Shown in pieces: positions 49,882-61,956 of a DNA stretch of 64,000 nucleotides; the first letter of the stretch is position 1, and every line of letters begins with the position of its first letter. The DNA lies in contig NC_084807.1 of the NCBI RefSeq assembly GCF_963583255.1, positions 24,387,572-24,451,571 of the forward strand, in the 5' to 3' direction. Below the pieces are notes generated by a model. It saw only the letters and a list, made by a program, of their open reading frames with translations. It ran no database searches and was not told where the DNA came from. The translations under genes were made by a program, and so were the position numbers. The DNA is from Pyrus communis (taxonomy: Eukaryota; Streptophyta; Magnoliopsida; Rosales; Rosaceae).

Positions 49882-52800
49882 ATGGCCACGCGATCCTTGT
49901 GGAGAGCCACGAAGCTCGCACTGTCGGCGACCGCCATCGTCGGCGGTGGTGCGGCGGCGAATGCCGCCACCTCCGAAGACCCCGGCATGACTTTCAAGCT
50001 CTACACCACCATTCCCCCACGCCTTGTTCGCGACGCCGTGACAGCCGCCGCCATCGCCTTCGGTAAGTCCCACTCCCACTCCGCCTCTTAAACTCTCCGT
50101 TGTCTCCAAGCAATGTCAATTCTAGGGTTTAGGGTTTACAATACGTCGCCGTTTCAAAGTTGTAATCAGTAAATCGAGCATTAGTAACGCAGCTTTAGCT
50201 TAATTAATCAGATTTGTTAAGTTTAATTGAAAATTTGATTCGAATGGAGCCTGAAATCGCTTGTATGTAATCAGATTACGAGTATTCACTGCTGGGACTT
50301 CCTGAAGGAAGCAGTGAGAGGGCAAAAGCTAAGCATGAAGTTCACCTTAGGTCTGCACTTAAACTTCAAGAATTGTGTTTCAAAAATGGAGGAATATATA
50401 TCAAGCTCGGTCAGCATATCGGGCAGCTGGTAAACTTTCGAATTTGAATTCGAAATGATCAATCTGAATTTGGAACATTATGCGTTGATTGAAAGCAATG
50501 GAGCTGATTATTTTTGGGTTAATTTGATTTTGTAATTTGTACAGGAATACTTGGTACCTCAAGAGTATGTCCAGACAATGAGGGAGTCCATGTTGAACAA
50601 ATGTCCGGTTTCTTCATACGAACAAGTGTGTGAAGTCATCAAGAAAGAACTTGGAGATACGCCCGATAAAGTATGTGATTTTGGTTGTATGGGTTTAAGA
50701 TTAAGCTCTCTTAAATGCTCGATTCTCTATTAGCTTACATTTAGGTTTTGATTATTTTTGCTTTGCTGAATGCAGATTTTTTCTGAATTTGATCCTGTTC
50801 CAATAGCAAGTGCTTCCCTTGCACAAGTCCATGTTGCTCGCAATCATAATGGCGAAAAAGTGGCTGTGAAGGTCCCCATTGTCAATTTTATAAGGGTTTT
50901 TACTGCTAGGTGCAATCAAGTAGTCTTTCAGATTTATTCAACTTTTGAAACATGCGTCTTTCTTATCAGAGTTTTCTTTCTTGGCCCAAATAATTTTCAA
51001 TTTTCAGGTTCAGCACACTCACATGACAGATACTGCAGCTGCAGACTGTGCTACTGTGAACTTTATTGTGAACACCCTGCACCAGATTTTTCCTTCTTTT
51101 GATTACAGGTAGTTCTACTAAACCTGTTGTACTTGTTTAGTTTCTCATCTAGTTACTAGTTGATAAGATGATGAACACCATGATAATCTTGCTGTACTGA
51201 TTGCTGTATTTTCATTCTTGCTTTCATTAACAGGTGGTTGATCGAGGAGATGCGGGAAAGTTTACCCAAGGTAATTTGTTTTAATTTCTAGATCCCTTGA
51301 TTGTCTTCTTCATAAACTTGTAGAAATATATTTCTACAGTATGTCTAATTGTCTATTAGTAACTTTTATATGTTCATAAAATCTTTTTGGCACGAAATGT
51401 TTGTTTCCTTCCTAATATGCCACTGTAGTGATAAAAAAGATGTGGAGTTTGGACCTTAGCTAGACATTTGTAGTTATTCTCTCTCATACAAATATGTGCT
51501 GCCTAGTATTTTCAATAGATGTGTTGTCATTTGTTTGCATGTGATTGTGAAAATCAGGAACTAGATTTTATAAATGAGGCCAGGAACAGTGAGAAATGCT
51601 TGGAAAACTTTCAGAAGTTCTCTCCTCATATTGCGGCTTATGTATATGCACCAAAGGTATATTGGAGTTTAAGTACCTCAAAGTTGTTGACCATGGAATA
51701 TATAGATGGCGCACAAGTAAATGATGTGAAGACCATCAAAAGACTTGGAATTCGCCCTGATGAAGTTGCAAGACTAGTAAGTCTATGAGCATCATGTCAT
51801 GTTTCTACAATCTATATTTACAATCATGTTGTAAAAGTATTGATTGCCCCCATTCAAAATTACAGACTCGTTCTAAAGGATCCCATTGACCATAAGTTTA
51901 CCACAGAAGTAGGTCCATTATATGACTGCACATTGATTTGACTGCAAAATGAATTAGGGTTTTAGGACATTGGAACCACAGCTTTATGGTTTAAGGTTGA
52001 AGCTAAAATATAGACCCTCCACAAAGGCTGGTTTTGGACGCCTGTTCCCCTGTGTGATTCATTACTTTGGTTACGTGTTAAGGATATCAAACAATGGACC
52101 ACAAAAAGGAAAATAACTTGTGCTTCATCTCTCTTATAAAGATGTAATGTTAGCAATTTAGTGAGAAAAAAGAAGTAAGATTGATGTACTTTTTGCAGGT
52201 TAGTGAATCTTTTGCAGAAATGATGTTCAAACACGGGTTTGTGCATTGTGACCCCCATGCTGCCAACTTGTTAGTTCGTCCTCTGCCTGGTAGTGGAAAG
52301 AGCTTTCTAGGTGAGAATCTACTTTGTTGCAGAGGCTATCATTTGAGAATTTTATAGTAGTTTTCTTTCTATAGTAAGCACAACTAGAACTAAACTGTGA
52401 TCTAGCTCAATGGTATTGTGCTGTCCCACCCCATTTGTTTGAGAGCTAGTTGGTTTGTCATATTCATGATATTTTATCATGCTAAGCTTCTGGATCACAA
52501 GGATGACTGTAATGCTACTGATGAACTGTTTAGTTATATTTGTGTATTTCTCAATCATATTTGGGGTCTTCAAGACTCACACTATTGATTATAATGTGTC
52601 ACAAAGTTGCTGTGTACTTGCAGTCATAATAGTAAAATATAATATATGTAGATATTCAAGACTCATTCAATTATTTTCCCCCGACTTCTCGTGTACAGGG
52701 AAGAAAGAGCCACAGTTGATACTTCTAGACCACGGTCTGTATAAAGATCTTGACCCCGAGACCAGAACTAACTATGCTGCACTGTGGAAGGTACACCTTT

Positions 52801-53955
52801 GCTTTTATTGAACTAGTTTTTTTTCCATATTGTAGCAACTTTCTTTACCATGCTTTCTTTTTCATTATGATTTGTTGCAGGCGTTGATTTTTTCTGATGC
52901 CAATGCAATAAAAGATTATAGTGCAAAGTTAGGTGCTGGAGAGGACTTGTATGCATTATTTGCAGGGATTCTTACTATGAGGCCTTGGAATAGGGTCATT
53001 GACCCAGCTGTTGATCATTTGATTATACAAGGCACTGAAAGTGACCGTTCAGAACTGCAGGTGAGCTCTTGCAATTGCATAAGTGCTTCGCATTACTTTG
53101 TAATTATTTGAGACCTGAGTTATGTACTGTTACTGTGTTGCTGTTAAATTCTTGTGTGTATTAGGACCTTTCACTGACAAAAAAGCAACTCACTTTGGAG
53201 ATTTGTACTTCTTGTAATTAAATTCTTGTGTTATGTGATTGATGTGGATGATATATAAATCATAACTTACAACTATCACTGCTTGAACGTCCTTCAATGT
53301 TTCATTTGCAGATGTATGCTTCTCAGTACTTCTCTCAAATATCAGAGCTTTTGAGGAGGCTTCCGCGCGAGATTCTTTTAATGCTGAAAACAAATGATTG
53401 TTTGCGATCAGTTAGCAATGCTCTGGTATTACTTTGTTGTTATTTATATTGCTGATACCTTTGAAAACCTGATTATAGTAAGATGAACCTGCTTTTCAAC
53501 TAGCTGCTGGTGAGTACATGTAGCCTTTTTTGCCGTCTGCAATAAGCTGCATGTATGTCAAATGTCCTTACCATGCAGCTGTTGTGTTTAACCATATGGC
53601 TTTCTAAATTTACATCAAATTCTGTCAAATTTTGTGAGTCGGATTTCAGTGGTTGTAGAAGAATAAAATTAAGCATCTATTATAAGGGATCTGTCTTCTA
53701 TTTTAATAATTAGTATTTGAGCTCAAACCTGAAATGCTTCTCAAACAGTTGCAGGTACCTTCTCTTGAGACATTCATGATCATTGGAAGGGTTTCTTCTG
53801 AAGCTATCATTGAGGCAAAACTATCACAAAAGAGGTCCTTCCTACGCTGGTTGAGTGCTTGGTTAGACAAAATCATATTAGAAGTTCGACTTTTTACAAT
53901 GCAAGCAGCGTTGTGGCTTATACAGGGAAGGAAAGCTGTAGCTTGGCAAAACTGA
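49882..53955 (+). CDS. ABC1/ADCK-family atypical kinase (ATH9-like)
   Basis: ABC1 (UbiB/COQ8) proteins are atypical ATPases/kinases of mitochondria and plastids tied to prenyl-lipid metabolism. Twelve exons join in frame: 49882-50062, 50275-50429, 50545-50670, 50776-50871, 51008-51108, 51234-51270, 51558-51776, 52199-52310, 52699-52790, 52881-53060, 53312-53425, 53749-53955. They give 539 residues. Key parts are KLGQ (104-107), the Ala-rich loop ASASLAQVH (165-173), VAVK (Lys186), HCDPHAAN (321-328) and DHG (353-355). The whole reads like Arabidopsis At2g40090 (ATH9), including YEYSLLGLPEGSSERAK. Residues 1-32 are basic and hydroxylated with few acids, as in a mitochondrial presequence. The ATG at 49882 is chosen because it gives this N-terminus. 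The gene appears intact. The exact substrate is not known. Confidence 0.94.
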
Positions 53956-54904
53956 AAAGATACTGCACAAACACAATTTCTATGACTCGCAAACTCAGGA
54001 AACCCAAAGATTGGTGAAACAAACTATAGTTACTTCTTCATTCGTTACCCAAAAATGGGCATACACATTCTTTGTCTCCATAGATCAAGCCACTTCGTCT
54101 ATAAGCAGGGTCTCTGATAATAGATTGACAGGTGATTTTTTATCGCAATGGGAAGGAATAAATGATTTGTATTTATCAATTTGTTTTATATATAATTGTT
54201 CGCAATGTCCTCTGGCAAGACTAACAAGCGAGAAATCTGACTTGGAGAAAAAAAATCTGATCTCTGTGTAGAAACCCTTGAAAGGAGAACTGTATATTGG
54301 AAGCAGATTATTTGCTAGAGATATTAGTTATATACTTTATCTGCACAGAGGTATATGCACAGAGAGATTTTAGACTTTTGAATTGATTCTTTCACAGAAG
54401 AATTGTACATTACATTCTTATTTGGGTAATAAAGCTTCTTGAGTTACTCTTATGAGTTATATCTTGACCTCATCCCTATTCTTCTTGTCGAAAACACACT
54501 TGAATCAGGTGTTCTATGCAGTGTGCCCCAATCCCTTGCTTCACAACATGCTTCTTAAAAGCGAAGGCTCTGTGGCGAAGGGCTTGATTGGCTGCAGACT
54601 GAGGTAAGCCTCTTGAATGCCTAGCATGTGAGTAGTGCTCGGATTTGACAATGCTAGGATCAGTCGACCGAGTGTGCGCTGAACCTGGTCATTCATGCTT
54701 GTTGGATCCACAAAGCAGGAACGGCCAGAATCAACGCACATATGCGACTGATCTTAAGCACAATAGCAGTCCTCACCCTAACATTGAACAACTTTCCATT
54801 GACGGACCAACTGGTTGGTTTTATTTATTTTTCAGCAGAGTCCTTGTTATTTAGGAATGGTAACGAATAGGGACCAGTTCTGGTAGTGGTTGGTTATTAA
54901 TTCT
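53956..54904. other. 3' UTR of the kinase gene, then intergenic
   Basis: An AATAAA at 54428-54433 is a candidate poly-A signal, giving a roughly 0.5-kb UTR. Nothing else is recognised. Confidence 0.45.
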
Positions 54905-55197
54905 GGAATAGGATCCTATCCAGATCTTCTTTGTGAGGATCCCGAGGATCACTTCATCGTGTCAGTTCATCTGTCATCTTGGGGCTAGAAATCATTTTGA
55001 ATTTTTATTATTTAAAATTAAACACAAACAGTATCTAATGAAAATTGGGTGCATGATGTACGATCAGACACGATGAAGTGATCCCCGAGATCCTCACAAA
55101 GAGTATCTAATGAAAATTGGGCACATGATGTACGATCAGACACGATGAAGTGATCCCCGAGGTCCTCACCAAGAGGATCCGGAGAGGATCCTCATCC
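54905..55197. mobile_element. Mutator-type MITE, family B, with internal duplication
   Basis: Ends GGAATAGGATCCTATCCAGA and (complement) GGATGAGGATCCTCTCCGGA. A unit of about 71 bp starting GTATCTAATGAAAATTGGG is present twice, at 55030 and 55103, so the element is longer than its relatives. The right-arm sequence is therefore doubled. Confidence 0.8.
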
Positions 55198-55855
55198 ACT
55201 GTTTCTGGTAGGCTTTATTGCCCCTTTTTCCCAATCGTCGTCCATTCAACTAAAGTATTGTCGATTGCTACTTTCATTTGCTTATAAGTATTTTGATTGA
55301 GTGTGAATTATAAACCCTTTTGGATTATGAACATTGTCTACGACAGCTGCACACTTTTTGCTTCACCTTTCCATGTAAGTGTTACATCCAATGGAATTCG
55401 TGTCGGAATTGCTTTTGCAAGATCAAGGGCCAGGGCACAAGGGTCCTGGTACTATCCAGGTGAGAAGAAGCGGAGGTGACTGCAATGATCAGAAATCTCC
55501 CTCACCTGAACGACGACCAAAGACTCGAATGCGAGACCTTACACTGAAAATTTTCACTTCTGTTGAGCACCGTTAGAAGTGCTTTCAAATTATTCAAAAC
55601 GTACCATCTCCAATTCGGGTCCTGATCGTTTCCATCTAACTTTAACCTAGTAGAGAAGTAAGAGGTCTGTGACTGGTTGATATCGGACGGTGGGTGTTGA
55701 AGGGCGGTATAAAAGGATGATCAAATCTTTGTTTTAGTTGATTGGCTGGTTGTAGTTAGTATTTGTTTGAAATTGACTGTTACAACATACTCAAGTACCC
55801 CATAACAGAAACAGATGATAGGAAAGAAGATAAACTAGTCATAAGGGCAAAATTA
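55198..55855. other. Intergenic
   Basis: Short frames at 55297-55576 are not recognised. Confidence 0.5.
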
Positions 55856-56175
55856 AGAGCATCTCCACCTGTTAGTGGTAGGCAAAGGCAAGGGCATGTA
55901 AGTTGCTCTTGCTATTCAATTTGAATAGTACTTGTTTTTGTGCAACTTCACATGTTTGGAAATCCACGATTCGGCCATGTGTCCTTGTCGTTGAAAACAA
56001 ATGAGTGCTCTGTTGCAGTAGGCTTCACCGCTGCAGTGTTGAAGGGGCTACTGGGCGAGCAATGCTTAGCCCACCACTTCCCTTGGTTTAATGGACTGCG
56101 GGAGGTGTTTTTTGGGCTGGAGGGCAACACGGTTGCCTTTGCCGTTACCTTCCACCAACGGATGGAAATGCTCCA
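55856..56175. mobile_element. MITE-like element with AGAGCATCTCCACC end
   Basis: AGAGCATCTCCACC at the left matches the complement GGATGGAAATGCTCC at the right. The inside is GC-rich with GGGCTGG words and open frames by composition only. It resembles the element at 36154 at its ends. Confidence 0.5.
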
Positions 56176-56663
56176 ACCAGGAAGGGCTGGTTGGTCGGCC
56201 CAGTTTGATGGCCTATTTTAGTATTTACCAGCTTCACATTCTTCTACGTACCTACGCCCCCTCTCTCCTTGTAACACCGCTTATTGCTTTTATTTTCATT
56301 GTTTTTAGATTTCCTCTAGTTATAAGCGTTTTCTAACAACTAATGTTGATATTGTATATTTTAGATAGAACTTTAGATGTGTTTCAGCTCTTAAAAAGCA
56401 ATTTCTAAACAAATACGGGCTTGTCTAGAAGTATTATTAAAATGACTGGAAGGTGAAAGTGTTTTGAGTTTTCAAAAGCACTTGAAGTGCATTTTGAAAC
56501 AAATACCAATTATGTGTTTTTTGACGGAAACACTTTAAGTGTTTTTTTTTTCTTCAGAATTTACTTGCATTTTTATTAAGTAAAATGCTTTCTAAAATTT
56601 TAAGAGTCAAATTACAATTGATGGCTGATGTGGCAATTTGAAGCCTTATGTCAAATTTTATAC

Positions 56664-56794
56664 TTCTCCAACCGAATTGTCAAATATTATTTTGCGGAAT
56701 AAGGGACCTACTATTAAAATGAATTAAAAATAAATTTGACATCAAATCACTAAGCCTTCAAATCCAGTCAGCAAATAACAATTCGGTTGGAGAA
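56664..56794. repeat. Inverted repeat TTCTCCAACCGAATTGT
   Basis: Perfect 17-bp arms at 56664-56680 and 56778-56794, probably the centre of a longer worn MITE (about 56600-56866, right edge TTTGGAGATGCTCT). Confidence 0.7.
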
Positions 56795-57087
56795 ACTTTT
56801 GAAATCAAATATGTACAGTAGCATTTCAACTAGGATTTTGATCTCTCTTTTGGAGATGCTCTAAAGAATCAAAAGAAGCCCTAATAATTTTCTTGTATTA
56901 GCCAAGGGCCAAGACATATATTTATTTTGTAAGTCTTTTCCTAAAGTGGGTTTGGCTTGATGACTGTAGTTCTAGATGACTAGAAAATTTGGTTAAAGGT
57001 TACATGATTCCTAGTGCTGGTTGGCTGGCTCTATAAATAATAAGTAATAAATAGGTCAAATCATATTAAGACAATAATTAGCAAACA

Positions 57088-57306
57088 GAAGAGGATCTTT
57101 TCCAGATTCATTTTGTGGGGATTCTACAAATCTTCACATCCTAATTGTTCATCGTACATCGTGTAGTTAGTTTTTGTCAGGTACTATTAGTGTTTAATTT
57201 TAAATAAAAAAATCAAATAATTTTTGACCGCACGATGCACGATAAATGACTAAGATGTGAAAATTCTTAAGATCTCATAATTTGAATCCGGATGTAATCC
57301 AAATCG
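57088..57306. mobile_element. Mutator-type MITE, family B
   Basis: Exact 10-bp flanks TTAGCAAACA (57078-57087, 57307-57316). GAGGATCTTTTCCAGATTC, GTTCATCGTACATCGTG, CACGATGCACGATAAATGAC and GAATCCGGATG match the copy at 25051. Confidence 0.88.
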
Positions 57307-57316
57307 TTAGCAAACA

Positions 57317-58323
57317 ATGAGAAGATTAATCCTAATTATGGAAGTTTGATGTTTCTGTAAATATTTTTTTAAAAAAAGTTGTCGAGGATAACGTATATAA
57401 TAAGGATAGGGAAAGTGACCTGGAGAAGGAAAGTGACTTGTATGGGCAGTCTCTTGCCAAACTAGTCATTTTCGTACGAGGGAATGCATAGTGTCAATAC
57501 TAGTTAACTATTTTCGACGGAAAACTACTCTAGAAACATGACGAAAAAAATAAATAAATAATCACCTTATGAATCTCGTTTCAGAGTTGTTGAAGTTTCA
57601 AATTCAATAATCATCTCATGAATTTTGTCTCAAAGTTGTTGGAAGTTTCTTATGAGGGTATTATCTTCAATTTCTATTTTTTTTTCTGCATTTAAAGTTT
57701 TAAATTCAATAATCACCTTATGAATTTCATTTCAGCCATATAGTATTGTTTCGCAGGCTAAAACCGTATTGTAAATTTCTCCTTATTCAATACTTTTTTA
57801 TTGCAAAACGCTATGATTCAGTACTTTTTAAAGAGTGAAAAGTGAATATTAGTTATAAAATACTCTTGAGTACTTTTTTAACGAGTTTATAGACCACTTT
57901 TAGCACGAAGTTGTACAAAATTCATTTCCGTTCAAGAATACAAATGAATATGCTAAAAACAATCAAGAGTAAATTTAGCCAAGGACTGAATACATATAAC
58001 AAGCCCTCTAGCCCCTCGTCAGGTCCCAACATGCGCATCCCAAACTAATACGAAAAGATTTAGTCAGATAAAAAAATTTAACCCTTCAATATTCTTTTTT
58101 TTTTTTTCAGCTCATATTAAATGTATTCAAAGTCGAACGTCAACTCCCGCCTGAGTGGCCAATACATAAAATAACCGAGTGTGCAAACCCAAACCAAACC
58201 GAACCAATTCAGAGTAAACTCGGAGGTCGTCCTAGCCCTCCAACTGCTTTCTACTCATCCGACCATTTCCTCGTCTTCTTCCTCCTTGTACACTTCGTGA
58301 TTTTAGAGAGTTTAGAGAGAGAG
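57317..58323. other. Intergenic and promoter side of the GDSL gene
   Basis: A direct repeat (CAATAATCACCTTATGAAT with variants near 57560, 57606, 57706) is visible. 58230-58323 is CT/GA-rich and probably the leader. Confidence 0.5.
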
Positions 58324-61300
58324 ATGGTCGGACCGACTAGGCCTGTGTTTGTTCTGTTCGGATCCTCCATTGTTCAGATGAGCTACGACAGAAGCGGTTG
58401 GGGCGCCATTCTTGCCGACATCTACTCTCGTAGAGTTCTGTTTCTCTCACTCTCTCCACCTGTTTTTCTGATTTGGGTCGTCAACTTTTCACTGCGACAA
58501 TTAAGAAACAAGTCTGAAGTTGCAATCTTTGGGGTTCATTTTTAGTTATTGGGTTTGTGATCTTTCTTCTGCAGGCTGACATATTGTTGCGTGGTTACCT
58601 GGGTTGGAACTCACGGCGTGCTGTAAATGTCCTTGACCAAATTTTTCCCAAGGTAATTATGCTTTTAGCTGAAAAGTTAACCATTTTTTAGATATGTGCT
58701 TGTAATTTAGTGATTTTAAGACTTTAGTCCCTGCCCTCATTGTAGGGGTGGGTTCAAAAAATCGAAAACTAAAAAAAAAGAACCGAACACCAAACCAAAA
58801 CCTAAAACCGAAAACCGAAAAAAAGAAAAACCGAATCAAACCGAACTTCCTTAGTTTGGTTTTGGAGGTTCAGAGACCGAATCGAACCGAACCAAACCAA
58901 ATCCCTTTACACTTTATAAATGTAGGCCCATAATGTTTCTTTTGTGAAACTTTAGTGCCAAGTTTGAAACTAAGCCTAGGGATTTTTCAAGGAGCATATT
59001 TGGTTCAATTAGGGAGGATATTCCATTGGTTATGGAGGAAAGTTATGGAAGGCTTTGGAACTCGAAAAAGCTTTTTTATTTGTTTGCTTTTTAAATGGAT
59101 ACGGTGATAATTTTTTTTGCAATTGAGGTTGTTGATAGAATATGATTGGTTTATATGATCTTGTATATGTACAACTACCTTCCCACTTTTCCTATTTTCT
59201 TATTATTAGTCTACCAATGCAAGCCTCTTTTCTAAATTCCATAATAAAAAAAGAACAAGTTTTATAAAATGAAAAAACCGAAACCGAACAGAACAAAAAA
59301 AAACCGAAAGAAAATTGAACCGAACTGACTTGAAGTTTTATTTTGGTTTCGGTTTTAGCAAAAAACAAAACCGAATAAAACTAAACCCACCCCTTTGTGA
59401 GTGCTGAGTGCAGAAAAAATTCTAAAATATTTGATTTGGATTGTACCCGATCAAAAATGGAGTGCGGGAATAACTACTCTTTTGAGAATAATGACCAACA
59501 AAAAATATTTGTCAAAAGAAGCGTTATATGGGTTTGTGTTGAGCAGTAGATTAGAATAGTGTGCCCTCATCTTTGCATCCAAGTTCGGATTCCCTTTCTA
59601 TACATATTAGAGTAATTTGGAAAACCCTTGTAAAAAGGAACATGTGTGACGAAGACTAATTTGTTTGTTTGTTTGTACTCATATCTTAACAAGTGGCATG
59701 TTTTGGGGGGAATTGTTAGATTACAAAACTCAGATATTCTCTTGCGTATATTACAGTACCCTTGCTCCAATGTTGAATTACTGTTCTTGTTCTAGGATGC
59801 TGCTGTAAAACCTTCTTTGGTGATAGTTTATTTTGGTGGTAATGATTCTATGGGGCCTCATCCATCCGGGCTCGGCCCTCATGTCCCGCTTCCTGAATAT
59901 ATCGAGAACATGAGAAAGATTGCTAGTCATCTGAAGGTGCTTTCTTCATCTATGTTAAGATGCATGCCTTTGAATTATTGAACCATCTGTTACATACATT
60001 CCATTTCGGCATCAACTGTTTTTCTCATGCAAATGGAGGCTTAAACAAGTAGCAAATTTGTTTTCAGGAAACAAAAGGTGTTGATTTTTGAACACTTGAA
60101 AACAAATTTGATTAATTATCCAGAATCATGTATCTTTTTATGTGGTTGCAGTAATTCGATTCTGGTTTTGTTGCATATATGTTTCCCGTCAGTGTCATCC
60201 TCAAACGAGAGAATATTGTGCTTGCATATATCCAAGTGAAAATTATGATGCATTCTAACACACTATATTTGAAAACCAGAGCCTTTCAGATTCAACGCGG
60301 ATCATCTTTCTTAGTTGCCCTCCAGTGAACGAGGCCGTAATAAATGGAAACATAAGGTACTCAGATGCAACTCTTGTTTCTATAGTTATCCTTATCATAT
60401 GTCTATGGCAGTGTCCCTTATATATCACTTTTCCTCTTTAAAAGGAGCGGGACTTTCAGCGAGATGATAAGAACCAACGAGTTATGCCAACAGTATTCAG
60501 AAGCTTGTATAAAGCTTTGCCAGGAAATCAATGTCACATCTGTTGATCTTTTCACTGCATTTCAGAGAAAAGATGACTGGATGAATACTTGTTTTATGTA
60601 AGTTGGCATTTATTTTCGCGCTCTCGCTTTTGCCAATACCATCTGTTGACATTTGTATCGTTTGCATTTAAACCATCAATTTCCCTGTTTAATATCTTAG
60701 CATCCTCATTTACCGGATGGTTATATACTTTGCTTATAATATTTTTGCTAGTAAGGTCGTAGGTAATGGAGCGATGAATATATAGACGATTAGGCATAAC
60801 CTGTACGGTTGATTTGCTATCACGCCTTCATGCGCCTTGCTGCAGGTGTGCTTTTCAGCGCACATATTCAAACCCCTTAAGTAAACTTTTAGCCCCTCTT
60901 GGATTCAGCTGTGAAGATTTTTTTTTTCCAGTTAATAGCTCATACACTACCGAATCCATATATTTGGGCAAAAATTTGCTTAATATCATCTCTTCAGAGA
61001 GAAGGTTTCATTCCGTCATCCATCACAGGTAAATGTTTCGATGATTTTGTCATACGATAGTGATATGAACGAATACAAAGTAGGGATCAAATATCATGAA
61101 CACTGTTCGGATATCTGCTTGAGATGTATGTCAACGTATCTTCTCTTATCTTTTTGCAGAGATGGGATTCATTTTTCTGCTGAAGGGAGCAAAATAGTGG
61201 TGGAAGAGATACTCAAGGTACTGAGAGAAGCTGACTGGAAGCCAAGTTTACACTGGAAATCCATGCCAATAGAATTTTCAGAGGATTCACCATATGATAT

Positions 61301-61373
61301 TGCTGCTGCTGACGGAAAGACAACGTTCAATCCCTCCAGCTCGACTTTTTATTGGGAGATTCAGTGGGACTAA
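58324..61373 (+). CDS. GDSL-type esterase/lipase, CPRD49-like
   Basis: SGNH-fold hydrolases cleave esters with a Ser-Asp-His set; the CPRD49 branch has no firm substrate. Six exons join in frame: 58324-58434, 58575-58652, 59796-59936, 60280-60356, 60445-60597, 61160-61373. They give 257 residues, the usual size. The nucleophile block is VLFGSSIVQ, with Ser14 in place of the Asp of GDS and Ser15 as the likely nucleophile; this variant is normal for the branch. GGND is at 77-80, and DGIH at 188-191 gives the catalytic Asp and His. The protein ends SLHWKSMPIEFSEDSPYD and WEIQWD, close to Arabidopsis CPRD49. No signal peptide is seen, so it is probably cytosolic. The exon 1 donor (AGA|GTTCTG) is weak and should be checked against transcripts. 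Intron 2 hosts a 650-bp element. Confidence 0.92.
58743..59394. mobile_element. TAGGGGTGGG-ended element with AACCGAA arrays
   Basis: TAGGGGTGGGTTC opens it and AAACCCACCCCT closes it. Subterminal arrays of AACCGAA/AAACCGAAA words flank a unique AT-rich middle (58925-59265). It lies in intron 2 of the GDSL gene and has no coding capacity. Confidence 0.7.
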
Positions 61374-61785
61374 TTTGCAGATGTGGAATGATTTCCGCAC
61401 TCCTCCCTTTTCCTTAGCCTTGTCTTGCAAAATTGTTCACACTTTTTTATTTTTATGTTTTATCCAATGTGGGATTCATATATCGAATCGTTCTCACGTA
61501 CTATTTTTCTTTTTCAGCATACCCTTGTTTATTTCTATATGTTGGTTTTGTTCAAGTACTAGAAATATACATATCTAGAGAAAGAAATGGCGCATGAAAA
61601 TTACTTTGCAGGTGTTACAACTACACAACTTCTTTTGCTGAAAAAGAATCGAAAGATGCTTCATCCAAAATGAATGGAACATCGTGAAGTTAATATAACA
61701 TAGCTCAAAAGATCTATCTAAAACGTGAAAAATCAGAAATAAATTCTATTTTATTGTGTTTTTGAAAAAATAGTCTTACACGCCA
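61374..61785. other. 3' UTR of the GDSL gene, then intergenic
   Basis: T-rich. No strong poly-A signal is singled out. Confidence 0.45.
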
Positions 61786-61956
61786 ATTAGTACTACGTCT
61801 AGTGGTATTCCTCTTCGTTTGTAAGTGAGAGGTCTTATGTTCGATTCTCGTCAAAAGCGAATTTGAACCACATTATTGCTAGTCCATTATGAGGCTTAAC
61901 CCACTCCCCCACTCCCTAGTGTGTACAATATTGTTTGTTAAAATAAATAAAAAATG
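61786..61956 (+). mobile_element. SINE copy 4
   Basis: The best preserved copy: an A-box-like TCTAGTGGTATTC (61799-61811), GTAAGTGAGAGGTCTTATG, the B box GTTCGATTC (61839-61847), GAACCACATTATTGCTAG, and a tail TTGTTAAAATAAATAAAAAA. Confidence 0.82.

Noticed and set aside
49797..50109. Frames of 89 and 95 codons overlapping the kinase first exon
   Set aside because: They are out-of-frame or antisense shadows of the GC-rich first exon.
58743..58930. Telomere-like repeat
   Set aside because: The word is AACCGAA with irregular spacing, not the plant telomere unit, and it is bounded by transposon-like ends.
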